From Syngnathus acus (Eukaryota; Chordata; Actinopteri; Syngnathiformes; Syngnathidae), in the NCBI RefSeq assembly GCF_901709675.1, contig NC_051094.1, positions 1,774,501 to 1,838,500 on the forward strand: DNA of 64,000 nt, given 5' to 3'. Each line of letters starts with the position of its first letter. The stretch's first letter is position 1. The position numbers were made by a program, and so were the translations under genes. Of the stretch, positions 56,571 through 64,000 are shown piece by piece. The notes below the pieces were generated by a model. The model was not told the origin of the DNA. It saw only the letters and a list, made by a program, of their open reading frames with translations, and searched no databases.

Positions 56571-59453
56571 ATACACAGGGCTCGTTTTATTTTTTGTTTT
56601 GCCGTGGTTACAAAGTGCGCTATCTGGTTATCTTGCAGCTCACCCCCTTCTTCCCCTCCTCCTTCATGTTGTTCAGCCAGTATGTCGCCGATGGCAAGGC
56701 TCACATGTCAACGTGTACTCCCACACAAACAGCATGTGCGCACATATCTGCATGGGTATGCTCAGCGACAGGCCCTCCACATGTAGACACACTTACAGAT
56801 ACGCCCTCCCTGATACGGGCGCGCTCACACGTTGGTCAACGTAAGTTTGGACCGAGTGGCAGGCGATGCGAGTTGGCCCTCCGTAGTAAAAGTTGACTTG
56901 TGTATAGAGTGAATAATTACTTTTTGTTTTTTAAAGAGGTCAAGTGTATGTGTCCAATTTGATTCACCTACTAAGCATATTGTTCCTTGTTTACAACCCA
57001 AGTTCAGGCGAGGTTACTATGAAGGACTTCCTTTAGCGATACTCACCCGCTACACTGCCCTCCAAGCAAATGTGTTGTGAAGAAAACCAAAAGAAACCCC
57101 TCAAATAAAAGAGACAAAATTGCCAGGAAAGAAGCAAGGTAAAAGCGTGTGGCTTGCGCTTTGTCTTACAAACACTTCACAAATGCTAAGTGAGCTTGGC
57201 ATCGGTTGTTGGAGCAGCGTCTCAGAGAACTGAAGGGAAATGAATTGTGTTTGGCACCAGGCACCTATCAGGCTGCAATTAGTATAGCTAACATCCCAGA
57301 TGAACGAGTCAAGTCTAGGTCAGGGTAAAAAACTTCAAGGGTCTTAACGGGTAAAGGTCGGAGGCCGTGCCGTGCTCCCTCCCCTCACTGAATATAAGCT
57401 CATGCCGTGCATGCTTAGGTTTGCTGAAATCTGTTTTGAACTTTGAACTCGAGGTGTCGCAGTCAGTCACATGTCAGGCCGGCTCCTGCGGGATCGCCTT
57501 AGATGCGTTCACGTTAGATTTTCCGACTCGGTCCTACTCCTGACCTGCCCTACCCAACGAAGAGATTTAGCCGTCTTTGAGGCTTCTGACATGGATGTTA
57601 CATCACATGCTTGGGATTCGATGTTTTCCAGTCTGCTCCTTCCCCCGAATCGATGGAATCGAATTTTGGCAAACCTCACCGGAATCCTTTTGGTACACGG
57701 CATATACGGTTGTTGTGATTGATCTTGATGGATATAGGAGCCATGTGTGTCGTTCCCGGTTCCTCAAAAGACCTCTAATCCTCTAATGCTACCATAATCT
57801 CTTTTAATACATTCAATATTAGTTGACAAATCACATGATAATAAAGTGATGTAAACATGTTGCTTCCGAATGACGAGGATTTAAGCAGGAGGTTTAATCA
57901 CACTTGACATTGGACGTGTTTTCTTAACCCTGGCCAAAGGTTTACGTCCGTCCCTGGTCTAGAACGCATGAAAATTGCCAGCGGAAAATCTCATCAGTCT
58001 CTCGGCACAAACACGCATCTTTATTTATTTCAAATTACAGCTTCAATATTGACATATCACGGGTGGAATTGATTTTGTTTGTATTATACAGTAGAGTGGA
58101 AGCTCTTCATTCATTTCATCGAGGTCATGCAATTTGGGAATCAACCAATATTTTTTAGAGAAAGAAAGCATCTCATAAAACTCAAGTTCAAACCTCGGTC
58201 ATTGACGGAAAAAAATACAACGTCCAGATAAGAAGGAGAACCTGACAAGAAAAATATAGAGTATTTTTACTATTTCCTATGGGATCCTTCATTAAAAAAA
58301 AATCACATCTGGCAAATCAGATATCAGTTTGGAAGAAATAAATAAGAGGTTCCGCCCTCAAACTTTGATGCATTTAATTTGTCCTCAATTTTATTTGTGG
58401 TCCTTTTCACATCTGGCCTATTTTCTGTATCTTTTCTTTACGTAGAAACAAAGTCCGGTTGACAAAGGAGGGCGCAATTAGATCATTGCTTTCTAGGTTT
58501 GGACTTTTCACCAACTAAGCCTCTGTCTGCCCCCGCCCTGTTTCTTAGTAAACCTCTCATTTAGCCTACACCTGCCCGCCTTCTTCCTACCCTGCCCTGC
58601 CCCCCTCCCACCCATCGCCTCCAAGAAATGATATTATGGTGTTTGGATCATCCTCATTGCCATCCTCCATACTGTAATCCTATTTGCTCTGTCATGTGTT
58701 GGTGTTCACAGATGGTGTGTGTGTGTGTCTGTGTGTGAGCGTGTACAGAGATGGTGGTCCAACATAAACGCACACTAATAACAAAGGTGGCGGAATATAA
58801 CATTTGGTTCACCCCACTGTCCTTCACTTTGATCTCCTTTCCCCCCGCCCTGCCGTCCTTGTTCTGGCCATAATGAAAATGTTAAACTCTCTGACTGAGT
58901 GATTGACTGAAAGGTTTGGGTACAGGTGGGGTGGGCTCTCACTTATTGTTGAATCGGGAGCAGAAAGGGGAGCGAGAGAAAGCCCAGCAGGTTCTTTGGA
59001 CGGGGCTCAATAGTTGGCGTCTCGGCGTCCACGTTTAGTTCCAGCTGAGTGGCCACAGTGGGCATTGCCGCACTGCCTTCATTGTGACCTCTCAGCCGAG
59101 GACCACTGGCTGCCTGTTTGCAACACCCCTTTTCATTTATCCTTTTCTTCTCCATCCAGCCCCTTGCTCTTTGTATTCGGCAAATGGCTTCATAAGAGCG
59201 AAAACAGAGATGTTTTGGAATTGATCTGTCACAGCAATGGCCCGCTGATGCTTTTTCGGCCTTTGTGCGCGACATAATTACGGCATTTTCTACTGAGATT
59301 GTTGGAATTACTTGTAGAGATTTGTGTTTTTATCTTCTGTTTTAAGAATCTGGGTCCTACATTCATGAGTTTGTACTTTTATTTGAATTTTTGATCATTG
59401 CCAGATGTGAGCCACTTGAAGGCAAAATTAGCAAGAGCAGACACATCTTATCA

Positions 59454-59770
59454 TAGGGGTGTGCAATTAATCAAAATTCAATTACGATTATTACCCTGCA
59501 TGATTACAAAGTTTGCATAATCGTAAAAAAAAAATTGTTATTACTATGCATTAATGTACAATTCTTTTTGTTTGTTTATACAAGGAAAACATACTTTCAT
59601 TTATACATGAACACCTTTTTTAACTAATTATAATTTTTGTTTGGTCCAAAATGATATTTGTCTTAATATTTTTTGCAGTTAAACATTTCCTTGTTTTTTA
59701 CCGAAAAATAATCATTTGATTAATCGTGATTTCAATGACTACCAAAATAATCGGAATTGATATTTGTTTA
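59454..59770 (+). mobile_element. hAT-type element fragment (AT-rich, 3' end lost)
   Basis: Starts TAGGGGTGTGCAATTAATC and continues AAAATTCAATTACGATTATT. Near its right side is GATTAATCGTGATTTCAATG with CCAAAATAATCGG, the inverse-type subterminal sequence. I recognise this arrangement from hAT-derived repeats of fish. The terminal GGGGTG/CACCCC pair cannot be completed on the right, so the copy is truncated. Confidence 0.6.
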
Positions 59771-62019
59771 AGATACATTTTTGGCAATTATTTTTTTGGG
59801 GTGATTGTCCAGAGGCAGTGCAGGAACCATACAGAGTTTTTCGGACAGGCGGATAGCGACATCAAGATTAAGTATTGACGAGCTTGGGGTCGGGCCAAGG
59901 ATCTACACGAGCTTGAAATAAACAGTGTGAGGCGCTTGGCCAGTCATTACAGCGCAGCCGCCCCGAACCAGTCGATAAGCTATTATAACCATGCAAATTG
60001 TGGCCAAATCACGATGATATCACAGCCCTGTCCAGCCACCGTTGTTGGTAGCCAGCACCAATGTGCAGCATCATGAGGAGAATCACAACTTTGTGCAGCA
60101 TTAGTGCTAGCAGTAGTGGTAGATTTATACGAAAGCTAGTTTTGATCAAGCAATTGATTTTGACAACGGTATAGTTTCCCAACATTACTGTGCAAAAATG
60201 GACTTATTTGCTGTCATTTATTTTGTTATTTCTGTTTTGTGCATACACTTTACGACTGTTGTTTTTTTTATTTGTCTTTGTCTAACCTATCTGATTTTGA
60301 TATTGCCATTATTTATGAAATCATTCGGCTGTTTCATGAGTTCATCAGAGCTTCAGCGCCCAAATGAAAGTAGGAGTCTTGTCGACGACAGTGATGTTGA
60401 GATTTTAGAATACAGTCACACATTTGTCGCTCAAACTCATATGTTCATTGACTCGTAGATGGGCAGCGATTAATCAGAGAACTGTGAAGAAGTTTATGAT
60501 TAGCCCGGAAAGCTCTGAGGCATGCTAATTGAATCAGAAAATTAGCTACAGAACTATACGGAGCTAGCTGTTGCTCGTAGCAGGTGCCAGCCCACTCAAC
60601 AGTGGAATAAGGTATTTAAGTCGCATTAGCAACAGTAAAAAAAAAAATTCCTTGAAATGGAACAGTTCGATTTTCTGCCTATTTTCACATCCCCAGTCTG
60701 GAACGCAGCCACCTTAGCTAACGCTGCTTGCTTGCAGCACAAAGACAATAATCCTGTCGCTGTAAAATATCAGCGAGTGTAAAAGAGGGATTTATTATCG
60801 GAGCGAATGTCTTTCCGCGTGTTGTTATTTTGTGATGGACGTCCTATCTGTTCACTACCTGGAGAGCAAACCCAACTGTGACTGTGTCAACCAGATTTGT
60901 CATCCTGACATCTGTGAGCTACTAAACTAGTTGGGACAGTGCAGCTTGACTAATGTATATTCATTGAAAAACATGTTAAAAAAAATTCCCCGTCAGGTAT
61001 TTAGTCGGGCTTCTTCGTAGCAAATTAATCCTCTGTCAATGCAGCATTATCAACACATTCCCTCTCTCTTCCTCTACTTTGTCTCATCCCCGCTGAGAGG
61101 AAAAAAGTGCACTCCCACTCTTCAACGGTGAAGCATTCAAATTGAGGCAACTGTAAAGTTTGCTTGATCAGCTTTTAAATAAGAAGACTCTGCCACCCGC
61201 TGCGTAATGAGCCTTCAGGCACTTTGACAAAGTCTAACTTAACTTTCAGTGTTTACCAGGTCATCTTAAGTCTGAATATGTTATCAGTTTGAGCGTACAA
61301 TAACAAAACAGAGCCATATGGTGCGTTCCCGGAATTGATTTGTTTCTTTTTTCTTTGATGCGTTGAGCATAATTTCCGCCCGCGCAGTTCTCTAAGAATC
61401 GGATCAAGTCTTTTGTCACGCCTTAAACTTTGGAATGACAAAAGTCCAAATATTTCCAACAATGTTTTTCCTCCCTGATGTCGTTAAGTCAGCCCTGCAT
61501 CTTATTAAACATCTGAAGGCCAACTTTTCAAGCTACGCTGGAGACCTTTAGCTAGACTTGACCTCAGTCTGTTTTGATAAGCTATGGAGGATTGTACGGA
61601 CGGTCTAAACACTCCGTGTAATCTCGATGATGTCTAATACAAATTCCCCACACAGCAACAAGGTGACCAGGAGAGAAACCTGTAGCAAAGTGTCACTCAA
61701 GCAACCCTCATGGTACTCACCAAGTCCATCTACCAGCCAATAATTCATACATGTGGAATACGAAGAATTGATTTTCAGATCTATTTTCCATGAGTCAGTG
61801 GCTAATGACTGAAGACCTGGCCAAAAGAATTTTTTTTGAACCTCGGCCTCACTTTACTCTCACGCTCCCTAATGCATTTCCCCTGTATCAGGATTTACAT
61901 TAATGAGATTGAGATTTTTAACAGCTCATGGCTCGCTCCGTTCCCGTTACTGCCTGACACCAACCTTTACTTTCCACCTCACACCCTTCACTGTAAGTCT
62001 GAGCCCAAACCTGCCCGGG

Positions 62020-62330
62020 GGGTTACCCGGAGTGCCAAAGGTGCATTGAGTGACGTGGTACTCTGGCTGACCCCCGGTAGCTTGGCAGGGCTGCCTCCCT
62101 AATGAGATTAACTGGGTAATGCCGACTCTGTGTCTGTTTCTCCTGCCGCCCTGTCCGGCCCACCCCGGGGTTCTTTATTTAGCCAGCTGCAGGGCAGGGT
62201 GCGCCAGCATTCACAGGTCGAGGGCAGGACGCATGGCCAAAGCCCGACATTATCCCACAATCCTGTCCATCTGAACCGGGTGGATGTTATCATTAGCCAT
62301 TTTAGCAAGTGGCAATGAAACGCCCACCTC
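62020..62330. promoter_or_regulatory. Conserved-non-coding-like block
   Basis: GCCAAAGGTGCATTGAGTGA, CTAATGAGATTAACTGGG, and GTTATCATTAGCCATTTTAG with GCAAGTGGCAATG. It is less AT-rich than the other blocks but non-repetitive. Weak support. Confidence 0.25.
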
Positions 62331-63614
62331 CTTTGTCACAGAGTGTTTTCATGAGAGCCTTCCACATGCAGGGTGGGGGCGTGGGGGGTCTCCCATAGCA
62401 CAGGTGCGTGGCCCTCAACGTGAGGGTCACTTTTATCCGACAGTGCGTGACAGCACCTGTGAGTCTGACAGTGCTGCCGAAGCCAGCTCATGTATCCGGT
62501 TGTTCTTGCTTTATGTGTGGAAATGTCGATGTGTCGGGAACACCTGTTTGGATGTAGCTGTAGGGCACAGACGGACGGGTTCAGATTCCACCCAAACAAA
62601 CATACGTTACCAATCGTCTCTCGTGGCTGCATGCCAGTGTATGTCTCCGTGTTCTGTACCTGCCATTTGCGTTGTGGGATTGTGTTCCAGGGTCTGCTTT
62701 TATGGGGATGTTATGTCTTTCTTGGCTTTGCGACTGCTCCTGATCACAATGGCATCGGGTTCTCGATTCAACTCGACTGCGTGCGTAGGGTGCTTTAAAA
62801 CAATCACGTACGGTGGGACGAGACCATTTAAAGATCTGAAAACAATTGGTTTTTTTTAAATTAAATTTGGATTGGTCAAACGAGTAGGTTGAGGAATGTT
62901 GCGTGTTGCCATCGAATATCAGAGGAAAAAGTGAGACAGAGCACATGAGGTGAAAAGTGTCACGGGGGGGGAGTGTGATAATCTGATTAAGAAAGTATGT
63001 ATGAAAGAATGGGGTAACATCAAGAGAGAAGAAAATATAAAGGCATGCTGGCTCGAGTATGTAGAAAAGAAAAAAAAGAGAGAACGTTGGAGGGAGCATC
63101 CTGTGAATGCGAGTGGATTGTAACATCATACTGTGGATTCCCTCGTGAGACGGTTGGAGATGCAGCACGCTCTCCTGCCGCGTGCAGTGAGAGGCGGCTT
63201 TGCCGGCGCGTCGACGAACAAGACAAAAAAAATAAAAGAGCAAAGCCGAGAAAAACGCAGTTCCCTCCCCAGGAGACACAGTGGGAATTTGGTGCGTGCA
63301 CAAATACTACAGTATGAGGCCCGCAAGTTGCGATTGCAGAAAGCTGAGGAAGAAGGCAAAAGGTAGAAGGCGCAAAGAGAAAAAAAAAAAAAAACAAGAA
63401 TTGATCGCGGAACTGGAGTTTACAGTGTCACTCAATCAGCCATTTTAAACATAAGCGGCCATATTAATTCAATTGAATTAGAGCCTGGGCTTGATTTGTT
63501 TAAAAGTCGAGGGAAGAACGTCGGAGTAGGCACAGCCTTAACTTGCTCATTTGAATCGTTTCATCAGAGATTCACACATCCTTTGCCTTTTTCACCTTCA
63601 CACGCGCCGTATCC

Positions 63615-63640
63615 ACACACACACACACACACACACACCT
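63615..63640. repeat. (CA)n microsatellite
   Basis: About twelve CA units following GTATCCACAC. Confidence 0.85.
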
Positions 63641-64000
63641 CTGTCATTCATTCATAGAGACACACGTACGCTAAGTTAAAACAGTCACCCTCGAGGCCTT
63701 ATGTGGAAGGAGCACTGCCTGGGAAAGTGATAGCGAGAGAAAAGAGGCTCTGGAGAGAGAGAGAGTTATCTCTTTGGATGTCATTGAAGGGGCGCCTCTT
63801 TTCTCTCTGCCGCTCCTTTCCCTCGTCCGCAACTTCCCGCTCTCTTGTTCCACGTTGGCTGGCTCCCATCGCGCTCGCCTCCTCCAGCGCTAGGCAGACA
63901 GTCCAAGGACAAAGTGGAGATATGCTGGGAGCGGTCGTCTGTCCGTCACTGAGTCTTTGAGGCTGTTCTCCCTTCGTCCTGACAGTTTTGGAGATGAGTC

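Larger units (their letters stand above)
49659..64000 (+). other. fam172a: fam172a intron, continuing past the window (at least 14.3 kb)
   Basis: The region follows donor GTACCC of the last visible exon. The sequence contains no recognisable continuation of FAM172A and no other gene. It holds conserved-looking blocks, a DR1 site, a hAT fragment and simple repeats, listed separately. Stretches such as 49700-51900, 57000-58900, 60050-61950 and 62350-63600 show nothing more specific. The 240-codon minus-strand frame at 62581-63303 is low in complexity and unlike any protein I know. Confidence 0.7.

Noticed and set aside
56594-56896. Possible exon LTPFFPSSFMLFSQYVADGKAHM after TTATCTTGCAG
   Set aside because: The acceptor is good, but the peptide does not match the expected FAM172A continuation (GTDRHELT), and no donor with matching phase is evident.
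62581-63303. 240-codon minus-strand frame, the longest in the window
   Set aside because: Low-complexity Phe/Leu/Ser-rich sequence overlapping open frames on the other strand. There is no motif, no splice context and no resemblance to a known family.
1-64000. CRISPR arrays, tRNA or rRNA genes, prokaryotic operons
   Set aside because: No regularly spaced repeats with unique spacers, no cloverleaf or rRNA sequence, and the gene present is a spliced vertebrate gene.

Overview
The window is vertebrate nuclear DNA, most likely from a ray-finned (teleost) fish. The evidence is four spliced exons of one vertebrate gene, fam172a (also called ARB2A), separated by introns of 4-20 kb. Several small non-autonomous DNA transposons of kinds common in fish genomes and many (GT)n/(CA)n microsatellites support this. 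There are no bacterial-type operons, and I see no RNA genes. Almost every other open frame is short, low in complexity, or open only because it lies in a repeat.

Layout. 1-3622 is a higher-order satellite made of degenerate telomere hexamers (CCCTAA and variants). It has about nine units, most of them 440-500 bp, and is C-rich on the + strand, as expected of a left-hand chromosome end. 3623-4166 is an internally deleted hAT transposon that still encodes the first 24 or so residues of a BED-finger transposase. It sits exactly at the edge of the satellite. 4167-17520 is non-coding, presumed upstream intron of fam172a; it holds a 276-bp hAT-type MITE with a perfect 8-bp target duplication, a decayed MITE with a nested insertion, a poly-A retroposed insert and an AT-rich fold-back element.

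The fam172a exons, all on +, lie at 17521-17724, 25553-25672, 45271-45387 and 49574-49658. They join in phase 0/0/0 and encode 175 contiguous codons of the ARB2 (alpha/beta-hydrolase-like) domain, including the HSYGG nucleophile elbow. The last exon ends in phase 1, and I do not find the exon that follows it before 64000. The exons for roughly the first 190 residues are also not visible between the satellite and 17521.

The introns contain more than decayed transposons. Many blocks are of high complexity and rich in TAATTA, ATGCAAAT and nuclear-receptor half-sites, and look like developmental conserved non-coding elements. The most striking signals are DR1 nuclear-receptor elements at 19089-19101 and 56322-56334, a near-perfect one at 41985-41997, and a DR0 at 9686-9697. 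In vertebrates FAM172A lies next to NR2F1 (COUP-TFI), whose protein binds DR1 elements. A reasonable inference is that these introns house long-range regulatory elements of nr2f1, some of them autoregulatory, with fam172a as the bystander gene.
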